From Lapidilactobacillus dextrinicus DSM 20335 (lineage in GTDB: Bacteria > Bacillota > Bacilli > Lactobacillales > Lactobacillaceae): a DNA stretch of 64,000 nt. Below the pieces are notes generated by a model, which saw only the letters and a program-made list of their open reading frames with translations, was not told the origin of the DNA and did not search any database. The translations under genes were made by a program, and so were the position numbers. The stretch covers positions 248,001-312,000 of the forward strand of contig NZ_AYYK01000004.1 in NCBI RefSeq assembly GCF_001436095.1, in the 5' to 3' direction. This document shows positions 19,055 through 32,288 of this stretch, piece by piece (the first letter of the stretch is position 1; every line of letters begins with the position of its first letter).

Positions 19055-22000
19055 TTAAAAGAGTGATAATTGATTTTCATCCGGCAAATCATCTAAGACG
19101 CCATTAGTGGTCATGTAATCAATAATGGTTTTTGAAACTTTCCCGCGAGTTGCTAAATCTTCTTTAGATAAGAATGGTCGTTCAGCACGAGCAGCGACAA
19201 TTTGTTTGGCAACGTTAGCACCTAGACCTGGAATAGCATTGAATGGCGCTAGAATAGTATGATCATCTAAGATCTGGAAATTATCGGAATCAGATTTTTC
19301 AATATCAACCATCTTAATTTCAATTCCTCGCTCTAAACACTCGTTGGCTAATTCCATCACCGTTAATAAATTGGCTTGTTTAACTGCACGGCCCTTACCT
19401 TTTTCATTAATTTCCTCGGTTAAAGCTTTCATCCGCGCTTTGACCGCTTCTTTACCATGTGACATGGCAACTAAGTCAAAGTCATCTGCGCGAACACTGA
19501 AATAAGCGGTGTAATAAACAATTGGGAAATAAACTTTGAAGTAAGCAATACGCAAGGCCATTAAGATATAGGCAGTCGCATGAGCCTTCGGGAACATATA
19601 TTTAATCTTTAAGCAAGAATCAATATACCAGTCAGGTACGTGCTCGTTGTTGCGTAAGACTTCCTGCCATTCATCGCGAATACCTTTCCCTTTACGGACA
19701 CTTTCCATAATTTGGAAACTTAACTGTGAATCAACACCCCAATGAATTAAATCCATCATGATATTATCACGACAACCAATAACATCTTTCAAGGTAACGA
19801 CACCTTGATTAATTAATTCTTCGGCATTGCCTAACCAAACATCGGTACCATGGGATAAACCAGAAATCTGTAACAATTCAGAAAAGGTTGAAGGATGGGT
19901 CTCTTCAAGCATTCCTCGTACAAAAGCTGTCCCGAATTCCGGTACGCCTAACGTCCCAGTCTTAGAATGAATCTGCTCAGGTGTTACACCTAAAGAATCT
20001 GTTCCTGAGAACAAGGCCATCACGCCAGGATCATCAGTGGGAATGGTTACTGGATCAATTCCAGATAAATCTTGCAACATCCGGATCATCGTGGGATCAT
20101 CATGGCCCAGAATATCAATTTTTAAAATATTATCGTGAATGGAATGGAAATCAAAGTGTGTTGTCTTCCATGCTGCATCGGTTTTATCAGCTGGATATTG
20201 AATGGGCGTAAAATCATAAATATCCATATAGTTAGGTACAACGATAATACCAGCCGGATGTTGACCAGTTGTTCGTTTAACCCCAGTAGCACCAGCTGCC
20301 AAGCGATCAACCTCTGCCCCCCGCAATTGCTGATTATTAACCTCTTCATAATGCATTACATAACCATATGCGGTTCGATCGGCAACCGTGCCAATTGTCC
20401 CGGCCCGAAAAACATATTGTTCCCCGAACAAGACTTTGGTGTAGTTATGGGCAATAGGTTGATAATCCCCAGAGAAGTTTAAATCGATATCGGGAACCTT
20501 GTCGCCTTTAAACCCTAAGAAAGTTTCGAAAGGAATATCATGGCCATCTTTAACTAAAGTAGCACCACAATTAGGGCAATTCTTGTCCGGCAAATCAAAA
20601 CCAGAACCATATTCGCCTTTAGTATAAAATTCGCTGTATTGACATTCTGGACAACGATAATGTGGCGGTAACGGATTAACTTCAGTGATACCTGTCATTG
20701 TCGCAACTAAACTTGAACCAACGGAACCACGAGAACCAACTAAGTAACCGTCTTTATTACTCTTAAATACTAATTTTTGCGCAATTAAATAAATTACCGA
20801 GAAGCCATTACCAATAACTGACTTTAATTCTTTTTGCAAGCGTTCATCAACGATTTTGGGTAACGGATTACCATAAAGCTCGTAAGCCTTGTTCATGGCC
20901 AGCGAACGAATTTCTTCTTCAGCACCTGGCATCTTAGGCGTATAGAGCTTGTCCTTAACTGGCGTAATACCATCATCAATCAGATCAGCAATTTTATTCG
21001 TATTGGTAATCACAATTTCACGGGCTTTGTCTTCACCCAAAAAGGCGAAATCTTCTAACATCTCACCAGTAGAACGAAAATGAGCATCAGGTAAAATTTG
21101 CCGATTTAACGGATTACCCTTATCTGCACGAATTAAAATTTCACGGTAAATGGCATCATGAGGATCTAGATAATGCACATCCCCTGTGGCCACAACCGGT
21201 TTATGCAGATCCTCACCTAACTTCACGATATTTTCAATAATATCTTCTAAAGCACGATCATCGTTAATCAGCTCACGTTGAATTAATGGTTGATAGATTG
21301 CTTTAGGCATGACTTCTAGATAATCGTAATATTGCGCTTTTTGTCGTGCCTCTTCATAACCCTTTTGCATCATTGCTGTAAAAACTTCACCCGACGAGCA
21401 AGCTGAACCAACTAAAATACCTTCGCGATATTGATTCAAAAGCGAACGTGGCACCCGAGCAAACCGATAAAAGTAATTAACCATTGAACCAGAAATGATT
21501 TTAAAGAGGTTTTTTAATCCTGCTTGAGTTTCTGCCAATAAAATCGCGTGATGCGGTCGTGATAAACGATAAGCGTTCCCGCCACCGACACGATCATTTA
21601 ATTCTGAAATATTGGTAGTTTCAAAGCGTTCATTAAATTCCTTTAGCAATGCATAATACAACAAGCCCGTTGCTTCAGCATCGGCGTCGGCACGATGATG
21701 GTGTTCCAAAACAATATTGTAACGTTTCGCTAAAGTATCTAGTTTATGGTTAGTGTTTTCCGGATGTAACAGCCGTGACATTTCCAAAGTATCAATCACT
21801 GGTGTATGAACAGCTGCATGACCGATTCTACCCAAGGCCGCATTTAAAAAGCCAATGTCAAATGTGACGTTATGACCAACAATATTAGCATTACCTGCAA
21901 AATCCATGAACTGATTAATAATTTCAGTTTCTGAACCGCCGGATTGAACCATTTCATCTGTAATATTGGTTAAATTAATCGTAGTTGCTGATAATGGATG

Positions 22001-23389
22001 GCCAGGATTAATGAATTCGTCAAAGCGACCAATCACTTGGCCGTCTTTCATCTTAACGGCACCTAACTCGATAATTGTGTCATAAACGGCCGACAATCCC
22101 GTGGTTTCCACGTCAAAAATAACATATTCAGCGTCTTCAGCGTTCTCGTCGCGTAAGTTGTACGCCACTTGATTACCATCATCGACTAGATTAACTTCTA
22201 CACCATAAATCAATTTCATACCAAATTTTTGGCTGGCAGCATTGGCATCGGGAAAAGATTGGGCACCAACGTGGTCTGTCAACGCTAATGCCGTCATTCC
22301 CCAAGCTTTAGCGCGCTTAGCAAAATCACCAATTGAATTAGTCGCGTCCATCTGGCTCATGTTCGTGTGTAGATGTAACTCGACCCGCTTTTGTTCACCT
22401 TGGTAATTATCTTGTGGTTCTGGATGACTGAATTCTTCAACTTCATTAGCGTTTAACGTTAATTCATGAGTGAACGTATCATTTTGAACACTACCTTGAA
22501 CTCTGACCCACATTCCTTTGTGGAATTGTTCAAATAATGGTGTGTCTTCACCATTTTTGCGCGAGAAGCGTTTCACAATAATTGAAGAAGTATAATCGGT
22601 AATCTTCAAAGTTAACAAAGAACGACCAGAATTAAACGTCTTTACTTCAGTGTCAAAAACATAACCCTGAACATAAACAGAACGTTCTTCTTGTTCAATC
22701 TTATCTAAGGTAATCAAATCAGTCTTAGGCTTAAGTTGACCACCAATAGTAATGGGACCATCCGAAACCACTTCAGCACTTTTTGCTGCTTGTGCTTTTT
22801 GCTTTTGCTCTTGTTGTTTAGCGGCTTGCTGGGCAAATTCCTGTTCATGTTGAGCTTGGTGAGCTTTTAAGTCTTTAATCTTCTCTTGCACTTGAGATTC
22901 ATCAACTGTAATCCGAAAACTTAACTTAGGAAAACCAGCGCGTTGATAAGCTTCTTCAATCGGTCCAATTGCTTGTTTAACCATGAAGCTCTTAACGATT
23001 TCATTATCAACACTTAAGAAGATTAAGTTGTCCTTTAATTCTGGCGTTTGATTGGCACAAACTTCTGCAATCATTGGTGATTTAATCCCCGTGTCTTGAA
23101 CAACAAACTGCCAATAAGTTTGTAAATCAATCGCGTTAAACTCAGGATTAATCGTCGTTAGATCCAGATTAACCTTAGCAATCCCTGCAAAAGCCTGAGT
23201 TAATTGCTGTAAAAACTGATTAAAGACAGCAAACGGCAAGATTTTTGCAATTTTAATTCTAAAAGTCCAACTTTGGGAGACTTGATGAACGACTAATTCT
23301 GTTAATTCAGCATCTTGGAAATATTCTTGTTGGCTTTCTGGCCATTGAATTTGTTCTAATAACTTCTCTAATAAATTTTCTTCTGCCAA
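19055..23389 (-). CDS. polC: DNA polymerase III subunit alpha, PolC type
   Basis: A 1444-aa Gram-positive replicative polymerase with built-in proofreading. Order: N-terminal domain, OB fold (about 230-325), PHP domain beginning [10 protein letters not shown] (HLH at 339-341), DEDD exonuclease inserted in PHP (DVET at 426-429), then the palm with [12 protein letters not shown] and a Cys-rich zinc motif (CPECQYSEF...CPNCG). TTG start behind AGAGGGA. It stands alone between proS and the rimP operon. Confidence 0.98.
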   Translation of the reverse strand: MAEENLLEKLLEQIQWPESQQEYFQDAELTELVVHQVSQSWTFRIKIAKILPFAVFNQFLQQLTQAFAGIAKVNLDLTTINPEFNAIDLQTYWQFVVQDTGIKSPMIAEVCANQTPELKDNLIFLSVDNEIVKSFMVKQAIGPIEEAYQRAGFPKLSFRITVDESQVQEKIKDLKAHQAQHEQEFAQQAAKQQEQKQKAQAAKSAEVVSDGPITIGGQLKPKTDLITLDKIEQEERSVYVQGYVFDTEVKTFNSGRSLLTLKITDYTSSIIVKRFSRKNGEDTPLFEQFHKGMWVRVQGSVQNDTFTHELTLNANEVEEFSHPEPQDNYQGEQKRVELHLHTNMSQMDATNSIGDFAKRAKAWGMTALALTDHVGAQSFPDANAASQKFGMKLIYGVEVNLVDDGNQVAYNLRDENAEDAEYVIFDVETTGLSAVYDTIIELGAVKMKDGQVIGRFDEFINPGHPLSATTINLTNITDEMVQSGGSETEIINQFMDFAGNANIVGHNVTFDIGFLNAALGRIGHAAVHTPVIDTLEMSRLLHPENTNHKLDTLAKRYNIVLEHHHRADADAEATGLLYYALLKEFNERFETTNISELNDRVGGGNAYRLSRPHHAILLAETQAGLKNLFKIISGSMVNYFYRFARVPRSLLNQYREGILVGSACSSGEVFTAMMQKGYEEARQKAQYYDYLEVMPKAIYQPLIQRELINDDRALEDIIENIVKLGEDLHKPVVATGDVHYLDPHDAIYREILIRADKGNPLNRQILPDAHFRSTGEMLEDFAFLGEDKAREIVITNTNKIADLIDDGITPVKDKLYTPKMPGAEEEIRSLAMNKAYELYGNPLPKIVDERLQKELKSVIGNGFSVIYLIAQKLVFKSNKDGYLVGSRGSVGSSLVATMTGITEVNPLPPHYRCPECQYSEFYTKGEYGSGFDLPDKNCPNCGATLVKDGHDIPFETFLGFKGDKVPDIDLNFSGDYQPIAHNYTKVLFGEQYVFRAGTIGTVADRTAYGYVMHYEEVNNQQLRGAEVDRLAAGATGVKRTTGQHPAGIIVVPNYMDIYDFTPIQYPADKTDAAWKTTHFDFHSIHDNILKIDILGHDDPTMIRMLQDLSGIDPVTIPTDDPGVMALFSGTDSLGVTPEQIHSKTGTLGVPEFGTAFVRGMLEETHPSTFSELLQISGLSHGTDVWLGNAEELINQGVVTLKDVIGCRDNIMMDLIHWGVDSQLSFQIMESVRKGKGIRDEWQEVLRNNEHVPDWYIDSCLKIKYMFPKAHATAYILMALRIAYFKVYFPIVYYTAYFSVRADDFDLVAMSHGKEAVKARMKALTEEINEKGKGRAVKQANLLTVMELANECLERGIEIKMVDIEKSDSDNFQILDDHTILAPFNAIPGLGANVAKQIVAARAERPFLSKEDLATRGKVSKTIIDYMTTNGVLDDLPDENQLSLF

Positions 23390-23442
23390 AAAAATCCCTC
23401 TTTAATTGAATCCCTATTACTCATCATGTTGATTAAATATTA

Positions 23443-23475
23443 AAATCCGAATGATCAAAAAAATCATTCGGATTT
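23443..23475 (-). terminator. proS terminator
   Basis: A perfect 13-bp stem (23443-23455 with 23463-23475) with T/A-rich flanks, ending the pyrH-to-proS transcript. Confidence 0.85.
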
Positions 23476-23511
23476 GATAACTCGTTGAAAAGTATCAACG
23501 AAAAAATTTAA

Positions 23512-25230
<1,719 letters not shown>

Positions 25231-25255
25231 TTAACTAACTCCTCCAAAAGTGAAC

Positions 25256-26524
25256 TTACTTAAAAAAGTAACGAGCGATATCGTTCCAAGTCACCGCGAT
25301 AAATAGCAAAAGTAAAAATCCAGCGCCAATCAAAGTAATCATTCCCTCTTTTTCAGCAGGGATTGGTTTGCGGCGAATTAATTCAATTAAGTTCAACAAA
25401 ATTTTCCCACCATCAAGTCCAGGAATTGGCACTAAGTTAACCAGACCCAAGTTAACTGACAGCATAGCTAAGAACCAAACAATATTGGTAAAGCCAGCAT
25501 TAACGACTTGTGAGGTACTCGTGTAAATTCCTACTGGACCAGATAGTTTATTTAAACTAAAACCACCAGTGAAAAATGATCCTAACACTTTTAAGATCTG
25601 TTGACCAGTTGACCAAGTTGTTGTAAAACCATATTTAATTTTACCTAATAAGCTACGATCGAGTTGATTAGTAATCCCAATTTGACCATATTTTTTGCCA
25701 TCAGCTTTAACAGTCTTCGGTGTTAATTCAACGGTTAGGTTTTTATCACCACGTTTAACAGCTAAGGTTGTTTTTTGACCATATCTTGATTGTAACGCGG
25801 TTACTAATTCTGTCCAGTTATCCGTCTTTTGATGTTCAACTTGTGTAATTTGATCATTTGTTTTAAGACCAGCTTGTGCTGCAACTGAATTAGGCTGAAC
25901 AGTGCCAATGACATTGTGAGTTGATAAAACCCCACCTTGTAAAAAAGCCACAATCATAAAACCAACAATAGCCAACAAGAAATTATTAAATGGTCCGGCA
26001 AAGTTAGTCAAAATTCGTTTAACAACTGAAACTGATTGAAATTGAACATCACGTGGCGCAATTTGAACTTCAGTGCCATCTGTTTCAATAATCAGTGCAT
26101 CGTGATCAACCTTAAACGTGCGGGCTTGATCAGGATCAGCATTTTCATTACCACTAATTGTTAAATTATCAATCAGATCAGCTTTGGCAATCTGAATCGG
26201 GATACCCGATAAGTTTGTATTATGCTCGCTAATATCTATTCTGGTTACAACACCGGCATCGTTAACCTGTAGCGTTCCCATTGTACCTGGCTCAATTGTG
26301 GAATCATCATCACCTGCACCGGCCATGCGAACATAACCACCGATGGGCAACCACCGAATGGTAAACGTTGTATGATTACGCCGCCAGCTGACCATCTTAG
26401 GCCCAAAACCAATGGCAAACTCACGAACAAGAATCCCTGACTTACGCGCCATAATAAAATGACCATATTCATGGATCACAACTAAGATGCTGAAAATAAT
26501 TAGAAAAGAAATAACTGCTTTCAA
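25256..26524 (-). CDS. rseP: site-2 intramembrane zinc metalloprotease RseP (RasP/Eep-like)
   Basis: A 422-aa S2P-family protease cleaving membrane anti-sigma factors, pheromone precursors and signal-peptide remnants. The zinc motif HEYGH is at residues 18-22 in the first membrane segment. A PDZ domain (GTVQPNSVAAQAGLKTNDQI) follows, and NLVPIPGLDGG near the C-terminus carries the third metal ligand. Located 15 bases after cdsA, as in other Firmicutes. Confidence 0.96.
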   Translation of the reverse strand: MKAVISFLIIFSILVVIHEYGHFIMARKSGILVREFAIGFGPKMVSWRRNHTTFTIRWLPIGGYVRMAGAGDDDSTIEPGTMGTLQVNDAGVVTRIDISEHNTNLSGIPIQIAKADLIDNLTISGNENADPDQARTFKVDHDALIIETDGTEVQIAPRDVQFQSVSVVKRILTNFAGPFNNFLLAIVGFMIVAFLQGGVLSTHNVIGTVQPNSVAAQAGLKTNDQITQVEHQKTDNWTELVTALQSRYGQKTTLAVKRGDKNLTVELTPKTVKADGKKYGQIGITNQLDRSLLGKIKYGFTTTWSTGQQILKVLGSFFTGGFSLNKLSGPVGIYTSTSQVVNAGFTNIVWFLAMLSVNLGLVNLVPIPGLDGGKILLNLIELIRRKPIPAEKEGMITLIGAGFLLLLFIAVTWNDIARYFFK

Positions 26525-26539
26525 ATGGTTTCTCCTTAA

Positions 26540-27334
26540 TTATAGTAAACCGAACCAATGCAACATTGGTAGAACAAATAATAGACTGTCGAAACGATCT
26601 AAAATGCCACCATGGCCTGGCAAGATCTTGCCAGAATCTTTAACACCATAATAACGTTTGTAAGCTGATTCTACCAAATCACCAAGTTGGCCACTAATTG
26701 AAAAGACCAAAGTAATTAAAATCATGTAAGTAAAATGAGCATAACCAACTGGGAAGAAATGTAAATAAATAGCAGCACAAACTAACGCACTTAAAGTGCC
26801 ACCAATACTACCTTCCCAGGTCTTGTTAGGGCTAATTACTGGCCATAACTTATGTTTACCAAAAGAACGACCAAATTGATAAGCACCAATATCCGTTGCC
26901 CAAATTACAACCAAGATGTAACCTAGTAAAGCTAAACCATCTTGAGTACCACGAACAGCAATCAAAGAATGGAAACCATTACCAATATAAACCATAGCCA
27001 AGGTATTGATGCCGATATCATCAATATTGGTTTTGTTTTTAGAAGTTACCGTAACCAGTAATAACAAGGCGACGGTAATCGCAAAAATATCAAAGCGCGT
27101 TAGATATGAAGGCAAATTCTTAAAAAAACCATCTGGTAAAACTAACGCTGTAATACCTAAACAAGAAATAAAGAAATCAGGCGAAACAATAATCCGTTTG
27201 CGCATGATAAACATTTCTGAAAGCCCTACTAAAGCAAGGGCAATTGCCGCAATATCGATCCAAATACCACCAAGTAAAATAATGGGAATAAAAATCAGTA
27301 AGGCGACAACAGCCGTAATAACACGTTGTCTCAT
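26540..27334 (-). CDS. cdsA: phosphatidate cytidylyltransferase
   Basis: A 264-aa multi-pass membrane enzyme making CDP-diacylglycerol for phospholipid synthesis. The C-terminal family signature is complete: SAYKRYYGVKDSGKILPGHG followed by GILDR. SPNKTWEGSIGG is also conserved. ATG behind GAGGA. It is 25 bases after uppS. Confidence 0.96.
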   Translation of the reverse strand: MRQRVITAVVALLIFIPIILLGGIWIDIAAIALALVGLSEMFIMRKRIIVSPDFFISCLGITALVLPDGFFKNLPSYLTRFDIFAITVALLLLVTVTSKNKTNIDDIGINTLAMVYIGNGFHSLIAVRGTQDGLALLGYILVVIWATDIGAYQFGRSFGKHKLWPVISPNKTWEGSIGGTLSALVCAAIYLHFFPVGYAHFTYMILITLVFSISGQLGDLVESAYKRYYGVKDSGKILPGHGGILDRFDSLLFVLPMLHWFGLL

Positions 27335-27359
27335 AAATTAATCCTCAGCTTCCTAACTA

Positions 27360-28085
27360 TTATTTTAAACCACCAAAACGACGATCTCGGTGGTTATATG
27401 AATCAATTGCTTGATCAAATTGCTTTTCAGAAAAGTCTGGCCAGTGAATATCTGTAAAAAAGAACTCACTATAAGCAAGTTGCCATAACAAGAAGTTCGA
27501 AAGGCGCAATTCTCCACTTGTTCGAATTAATAAATCCGGATCAGCAAATTCACCTAATGACGCGGTCATTAAGCGAGCAGAAATAAGGTCATCTGTAATT
27601 TGATTCGTTGCTAGTTTCCCGGCAGCCACATCAGTCGCAATATTTTGCACGGTAGCCGTGATTTCTGCACGAGAACCATAATTCAAGGCAAAATTAAGAA
27701 TCATACCTGTATTATTGGCGGTTTCTGCCATTGCCTTTTTCGTAACAGCCAAGGTCTTTTCAGGAAGTTGATCTAAAAAGCCCATCACATTAACTTTGAC
27801 ATTTTGTGCCATTAATTCGGGAATGAAAGTATTAAAGAAATCAATCGGCAATTGCATTAAGTAGTTCACTTCATCTGTTGGCCGACGCCAATTTTCAGTT
27901 GAAAAAGCATAAAGGGTCAAAACCTTGACCCCTAGTTTGCTTGCTACTTTTGTAATTGTTTTGACATTATTCATGCCTGCCTTATGACCAAATGCTCGGG
28001 GACGATGGTGCGCTTTAGCCCAACGGCCATTACCATCCATGATAATCGCAACATGCTGCGGAATTTTACGTTCTGCTTCTGTCAA
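27360..28085 (-). CDS. uppS: isoprenyl transferase (undecaprenyl diphosphate synthase)
   Basis: A 241-aa cis-prenyltransferase making C55-PP, the lipid carrier of cell-wall synthesis. The substrate motif is [10 protein letters not shown] with catalytic D17, and [15 protein letters not shown] is the C-terminal diphosphate-binding block. The only in-frame start of suitable length is TTG at 28085, 11 bases after frr. Its Shine-Dalgarno is poor (AAGGG overlaps the frr stop region), so translation may be coupled to frr. Confidence 0.95.
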   Translation of the reverse strand: MTEAERKIPQHVAIIMDGNGRWAKAHHRPRAFGHKAGMNNVKTITKVASKLGVKVLTLYAFSTENWRRPTDEVNYLMQLPIDFFNTFIPELMAQNVKVNVMGFLDQLPEKTLAVTKKAMAETANNTGMILNFALNYGSRAEITATVQNIATDVAAGKLATNQITDDLISARLMTASLGEFADPDLLIRTSGELRLSNFLLWQLAYSEFFFTDIHWPDFSEKQFDQAIDSYNHRDRRFGGLK

Positions 28086-28096
28086 ATCAACGCCAT

Positions 28097-28657
28097 CTAC
28101 CCTTCAGTAATTTCTGCTTCCTTATTCTTAGCAATTGCATCGACTTCTTTAATGGCTTGGTCTGTTACCTTTTGCAATTGACTTTCTAAGTCATGCATTT
28201 CATCTTCAGAGATATCAGCATTTTTTTGTTGTTTACGGATTGCATCTAAGGCATCACGGCGAACATTACGAATCGCAATCTTAGCACCTTCAGCATCTTT
28301 GCCAACTTCTTTAGCTAATTCCTGACGACGTTCACCTGTTAATTGTGGAATCACCAAGCGCACAACTTCACCGTCGTTAGCAGGATTCAAGCCTAAATCA
28401 GAAGCTAAAATAGCGTGCTCGATATCATTAAGTGATGTCTTATCATAAGGCTTAATTAAAAGTACCCGTGGTTCAGGCACACTTACTGCTGCCATTTGGG
28501 TCAACGGTGTTGGTGCACCATAATAATCAACCATAATCCGATTGAGTAAACTAGCATTAGCTCGGCCAGCACGAATATCAGCTAAATCACGTTTTAAAAC
28601 TTCTTGTGACTTAACCATGTTTTCTTGTGCTTTAGCAATAATTTCGTTAGTTGCCAT
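28097..28657 (-). CDS. frr: ribosome recycling factor
   Basis: A 186-aa RRF with the family's ends: [25 protein letters not shown] at the N-terminus and the KEAEITEG tail. It splits post-termination ribosomes with EF-G. The ATG overlaps the pyrH stop (TAATG). Confidence 0.98.
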   Translation of the reverse strand: MATNEIIAKAQENMVKSQEVLKRDLADIRAGRANASLLNRIMVDYYGAPTPLTQMAAVSVPEPRVLLIKPYDKTSLNDIEHAILASDLGLNPANDGEVVRLVIPQLTGERRQELAKEVGKDAEGAKIAIRNVRRDALDAIRKQQKNADISEDEMHDLESQLQKVTDQAIKEVDAIAKNKEAEITEG

Positions 28658-29385
28658 TATTCTTTACCTCCACTGATGGTTGTACCAATTTTTTCGCCTT
28701 CAACGACGCGCTTAATGTTACCATTCTCGGCCATATTGAAAACAACAAACGGAATATCATTATCCATTGAAAGACTGCTTGCAGTTGAATCCATTACTTT
28801 TAAGCCCTTGTTTAAGATGTCTAATTGTGTTAATTCATCAAACTTCTTAGCATTAGGATCCTTATTAGGATCAGCATTATAGACACCATCAACGTTATTC
28901 TTAGCCATTAAAATAACATCAGCATCAATTTCAGCAGCACGTAAAGCAGCAGCTGAATCTGTTGAGAAGTATGGATTACCAGTACCACCAGCAAAAATAA
29001 CGACGCGGCCTTTTTCCATATGGTGAATAGCGCGACGACGAATGTATGGTTCAGCAACTTGGCGCATATCAATTGATGTTTGAACACGTACTTCAACACC
29101 TAAATGTTCCAAGCCATCTTGCAAAGCCAAGCCATTCATAATGGTTGCTAACATTCCCATTGAATCAGCTTGTGCACGATCCATCCCTAATTCAGCGCCT
29201 GTTTCACCACGCCAGATATTGCCGCCACCGACAACAACACCAATTTGTACACCTAAATCATGAACTTGCTTAATTTGTGCTGCAATTTCTTTAATTACTG
29301 GTGGATGAATACCAAAACCAGTTTCACCTGCTAAAGCCTCACCACTTAATTTAAGTACTACTCGATGATATTTTACGTTTGTCAT
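28657..29385 (-). CDS. pyrH: UMP kinase
   Basis: A 242-aa hexameric bacterial UMP kinase of the amino-acid kinase fold. Motifs: [24 protein letters not shown], and [20 protein letters not shown]. It converts UMP to UDP. ATG behind CGGAGG. First gene of the operon running to proS. Confidence 0.98.
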   Translation of the reverse strand: MTNVKYHRVVLKLSGEALAGETGFGIHPPVIKEIAAQIKQVHDLGVQIGVVVGGGNIWRGETGAELGMDRAQADSMGMLATIMNGLALQDGLEHLGVEVRVQTSIDMRQVAEPYIRRRAIHHMEKGRVVIFAGGTGNPYFSTDSAAALRAAEIDADVILMAKNNVDGVYNADPNKDPNAKKFDELTQLDILNKGLKVMDSTASSLSMDNDIPFVVFNMAENGNIKRVVEGEKIGTTISGGKE

Positions 29386-29414
29386 AATCGTTCCTCCGTT
29401 GTTTGCTAAGTATC

Positions 29415-29442
29415 ATTCTACCATATGTTTGATTTTCACCAA
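29415..29442 (-). promoter_or_regulatory. candidate pyrH operon promoter
   Basis: On the minus strand, TTGGTG (29437-29442), 16-bp spacer, TAGAAT (29415-29420), about 25 bases before the pyrH ribosome binding site. Confidence 0.6.
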
Positions 29443-29509
29443 CGTATTTTGGTCAAAATTAACGTATTTTTCTTGCGAAATCAATCATTTAACGATTTCA
29501 GGGCACAAA

Positions 29510-29533
29510 AAAAGGGCCAAAAATGACCCTTTT
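29510..29533 (-). terminator. tsf terminator
   Basis: A 9-bp stem with one G-T pair (29510-29518 with 29525-29533), followed by a run of T on the minus strand, right after tsf. Confidence 0.8.
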
Positions 29534-29544
29534 AATTAAGTTGA

Positions 29545-30423
29545 TTAGTCCTTAATTTGACTCATAACTTCTTCAACAAAGTTATCTTCTTGTTTTTCGA
29601 TACCTTCGCCGACTTCGAAACGAGCAAAATCAACTAATTTGCCGCCTTTGCTTTCAACAAATTGAGCAACAGTTTGATCCGGATCCTTAACGAATTCTTG
29701 ATCAGCCAAGCTGATTTCAGATAAGAACTTGTTCAAACGGCCTTCAACGATCTTAGGAATAATGTTTTCAGGCTTGCCTTCGTTCTTAGTTTCTTCAGTT
29801 AAAACTTCTGTTTCGTGATCAAGTACTGACTTAGGAACATCATTACGAGATACGTACTTAGGATTAATTGCAGCAACGTGCATTGCAACGTCGCGAGCAG
29901 CTGCTTCATCAGTACCATCAAGTAAAACAACAGCAGCGATAGCGCCACCATTATGCAAGTATGAACCAAAGACTTGATCGTCAGTCTTTTCAATCAATTG
30001 AAAACGACGTAAAGTCAACTTTTCACCGATAACGGCAGTTAAAGCTGTAATCTTCTCTTGTAATGTTTCGCCATCAACTGATAAAGCCAAGGCTGCATCA
30101 ACATCAGCAGGTTTGTTGTCAACGATTGCTTTAGCAATAACGCTAACTAAATCTTGGAACTTATCGTTTGATGAAACGAAGTCTGTTTCTGAGTTAACTT
30201 CAACAACAGCAGCAGTATTACCGTTAATTGCGATTTGTGCTAAACCTTCAGCAGCGACACGGTCGCTCTTCTTAGCAGCTTTAGCTACACCTTTTTCGCG
30301 TAATACATCGATTGCTTTTTCCATATCGCCATCAGCAGCGACTAAGGCTTTTTTAGCGTCCATCATACCGACACTAGTTTTTTCACGTAACTCTTTAACT
30401 TGAGCTGCAGTAATTTTTGCCAT
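29545..30423 (-). CDS. tsf: elongation factor Ts
   Basis: A 292-aa nucleotide exchange factor for EF-Tu. It begins [24 protein letters not shown] and carries the [10 protein letters not shown] core motif. GGAGG before ATG. It follows rpsB, but a strong terminator and promoter separate the two. Confidence 0.98.
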   Translation of the reverse strand: MAKITAAQVKELREKTSVGMMDAKKALVAADGDMEKAIDVLREKGVAKAAKKSDRVAAEGLAQIAINGNTAAVVEVNSETDFVSSNDKFQDLVSVIAKAIVDNKPADVDAALALSVDGETLQEKITALTAVIGEKLTLRRFQLIEKTDDQVFGSYLHNGGAIAAVVLLDGTDEAAARDVAMHVAAINPKYVSRNDVPKSVLDHETEVLTEETKNEGKPENIIPKIVEGRLNKFLSEISLADQEFVKDPDQTVAQFVESKGGKLVDFARFEVGEGIEKQEDNFVEEVMSQIKD

Positions 30424-30503
30424 TGGTAAAACCTCCTAATTGTTGTTTGTTTAATTAAACAGATCAAATCAATCTGATAATCAAACAAGGTCTATTAGCT
30501 ATA

Positions 30504-30532
30504 ATTATATATAAAGAAAGAGTTTGTGACAA
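30504..30532 (-). promoter_or_regulatory. tsf promoter, overlapping the rpsB terminator
   Basis: TTGTCA (30527-30532), 17-bp spacer, TATAAT (30504-30509) on the minus strand. The -35 lies inside the rpsB terminator stem-loop. Confidence 0.75.
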
Positions 30533-30557
30533 AACCAAGTTTTGCGACAAACTCTTT
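30517..30557 (-). terminator. rpsB terminator
   Basis: An 11-bp stem AAAGAGTTTGT with 30547-30557, extended by an inner CAAAAC/GTTTTG pair, and followed by T-rich sequence on the minus strand. Confidence 0.75.
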
Positions 30558-30573
30558 GATTGTCATTGATTAA

Positions 30574-31362
30574 TTATTCAGCGTCTGCTGATGATTGTTC
30601 AACTTTTTCAGCGATTTCTTCGATTGATTCGTCGCCATTTTCAGTAGCTGGTTGTTGTTCTTCAACAGCAACATCATCTTCACCTTGACGACCTTCGATG
30701 ATAGCGTCAGCCATCTTAGAAGTGATCAAACGTACGGCACGAATAGCATCGTCGTTTGAAGGGATGATAACATCGATATCGTCTGGGTCAGTATTTGTAT
30801 CAACCATAGCAACGATTGGAATGTTAAGTTTTTGAGCTTCCTTAACAGCAATACGTTCTTTACGAGGGTCAACGATGAACATAACATCAGGGATACGTGG
30901 CATATCTTTGATACCGCCTAAGAATTTCTCAAGCTTTTCTTGTTCCTTAACAAGTAAAGAAACTTCTTTCTTAGGGAGTACATCAAATGTACCATCTTCT
31001 GACATCTTCTTGATGTCTTTAAGACGTTTGATACGGCTTTGGATTGTATTCCAGTTAGTCAAAGTACCACCTAACCAACGATGGTTAACATAGTATTGAC
31101 CTGCACGTGTTGCTTCTTCTTCGATCGCATCTTGTGCTTGTTTCTTAGTACCAACAAACAAGAAGACACCACCATCTTCAGAAACGGCTTTGACGTAGTT
31201 ATAAGCATCGTCAACCATTTTAACGGTCTTTTGTAAATCGATAATGTAGATACCATTACGTTCCGTAAAGATATATGGCTTCATTTTTGGATTCCAACGA
31301 CGAGTTTGGTGGCCAAAATGAACGCCGGCTTCAAGCAATTGCTTCATTGATAAAACTGCCAT
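30574..31362 (-). CDS. rpsB: 30S ribosomal protein S2
   Basis: A 262-aa S2 with [22 protein letters not shown] at the N-terminus (hallmark HFGHQ) and [11 protein letters not shown] and [12 protein letters not shown] in the core. The C-terminal 40 residues are an acidic tail seen in many lactobacilli. AGGAGG before ATG. A leader of about 110 nt precedes it. Confidence 0.98.
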   Translation of the reverse strand: MAVLSMKQLLEAGVHFGHQTRRWNPKMKPYIFTERNGIYIIDLQKTVKMVDDAYNYVKAVSEDGGVFLFVGTKKQAQDAIEEEATRAGQYYVNHRWLGGTLTNWNTIQSRIKRLKDIKKMSEDGTFDVLPKKEVSLLVKEQEKLEKFLGGIKDMPRIPDVMFIVDPRKERIAVKEAQKLNIPIVAMVDTNTDPDDIDVIIPSNDDAIRAVRLITSKMADAIIEGRQGEDDVAVEEQQPATENGDESIEEIAEKVEQSSADAE

Positions 31363-31476
31363 GATAAAACCTCCTAGTTTTTATTCCGCCATTTTGCTCG
31401 CATTACTACGCAACCAACGATTGGCAACAGCATAATAATCACAAAATGTGTGAATTTGGTGTTTACACCGTTTATT
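31363..31476 (-). promoter_or_regulatory. rpsB 5' leader, possible S2 autoregulatory element
   Basis: The transcribed leader contains small hairpins (GGTGT-aa-ACACC and CACA...TGTG on the minus strand) and a GC-richer block before the ribosome binding site. Ribosomal protein operons are often controlled by their product binding such leaders. I do not recognise a defined motif, so this is inference. Confidence 0.3.
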
Positions 31477-31505
31477 AGTATAACGAATGAATTAATATCT
31501 TGCAA
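31477..31505 (-). promoter_or_regulatory. rpsB promoter
   Basis: TTGCAA (31500-31505), 17-bp spacer, TATACT (31477-31482) on the minus strand. Confidence 0.8.
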
Positions 31506-31535
31506 GCTTTTTTAATGTCAAAAGACAAATTATTA

Positions 31536-31570
31536 AAAACCGTTATTACATAATTCGTAACAACGGTTTT
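31536..31570 (-). terminator. sigma-factor gene terminator
   Basis: A 14-base stem AAAACCGTTATTAC (31536-31549) with 31557-31570, one G-T pair, followed by T residues on the minus strand. Confidence 0.8.
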
Positions 31571-31594
31571 AGGCTTGTTAAGCTATGATCAACA

Positions 31595-32170
31595 CTATCC
31601 CACAGCTAAATATAAACGTAACTTCTTATGGCAACGTGCAATGGCTCGTTTAATTTGAATTTGATCACAGTTATATTCGTGACAAACATCTTGTTCACTA
31701 CGTAAATTAAGCACAACCTGAAAGCTTTCAAATTCAAAGTTTGAAAGTAACGCTAAATAATCCGGTAAATCAAATTCCGGTAAGGCATGCGTTTCACGTT
31801 GAGCAGGCGCAAAGCCGTTAGGAAACGTTTCGGTAATCATCATTTCTTCTAATGAAATGTTTTGGCGATTACTTTGGCGTTTAATTGCTAGCTCATGACG
31901 TACCAGATTACGCACATGATGATCAAATCTTAATTTATAAAAAGCACCAAATTGACAATTACGCTGTGTTTCATAGAGAAGACAAGTCTCATAACAAACA
32001 ATTCGCGCTTCTTGTTGCCAATCATCTTGATCAAACATCCTCAAATAAAAACGATTGATGGTCGCCTGAATCATTGGTTGATATTTGGCAACCAATTGTT
32101 CCAATGCATCAGAACTGCCAGTGTCTTGAACTGCGCGAACCCAAGTTAATTCAGTTTTATTAATTCCCAT
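31595..32170 (-). CDS. sigH: sigma-70 family RNA polymerase sigma factor (SigH/ComX-like)
   Basis: A small alternative sigma factor of about 191 aa. Region 2 is recognisable in YQPMIQATINRFYLRMFDQDDWQQEARI (core-binding and -10 contacts); region 4 is short and weakly conserved (EQDVCHEYNCDQIQIKRAIARC). Gene order cysS-mrnC-rlmB-sigH matches the Bacillus sigH locus, except that the rae1/yacP gene usually between rlmB and sigH is absent. In lactobacilli such factors are linked to competence genes. ATG at 32170 with a strong GGAGGAG; an in-frame extension upstream is rejected. Its promoter carries phased direct repeats. Confidence 0.85.
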   Translation of the reverse strand: MGINKTELTWVRAVQDTGSSDALEQLVAKYQPMIQATINRFYLRMFDQDDWQQEARIVCYETCLLYETQRNCQFGAFYKLRFDHHVRNLVRHELAIKRQSNRQNISLEEMMITETFPNGFAPAQRETHALPEFDLPDYLALLSNFEFESFQVVLNLRSEQDVCHEYNCDQIQIKRAIARCHKKLRLYLAVG

Positions 32171-32210
32171 AAAGGATGCTCCTCCTCTATGGGCGATTTT
32201 TGACACTTTC

Positions 32211-32268
32211 AGTATAAGCGAGAACTGATTTTTTCTAAAGAGAACTGGTGTTTATTCTGCGAGAAATT
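32211..32268 (-). promoter_or_regulatory. sigH promoter with phased direct repeats
   Basis: Minus-strand promoter TTTAGA (32234-32239), 17-bp spacer, TATACT (32211-32216). Direct repeats (plus strand) GAGAACTG at 32220-32227 and 32240-32247 are separated by exactly 12 bp, and a third partial copy, GAGAAATT, begins at 32261. The periods are 20 and 21 bp, close to two helical turns. Two copies lie upstream of the -35 and one in the spacer. Confidence 0.6.
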
Positions 32269-32288
32269 TTTATTATTATATACAGATT

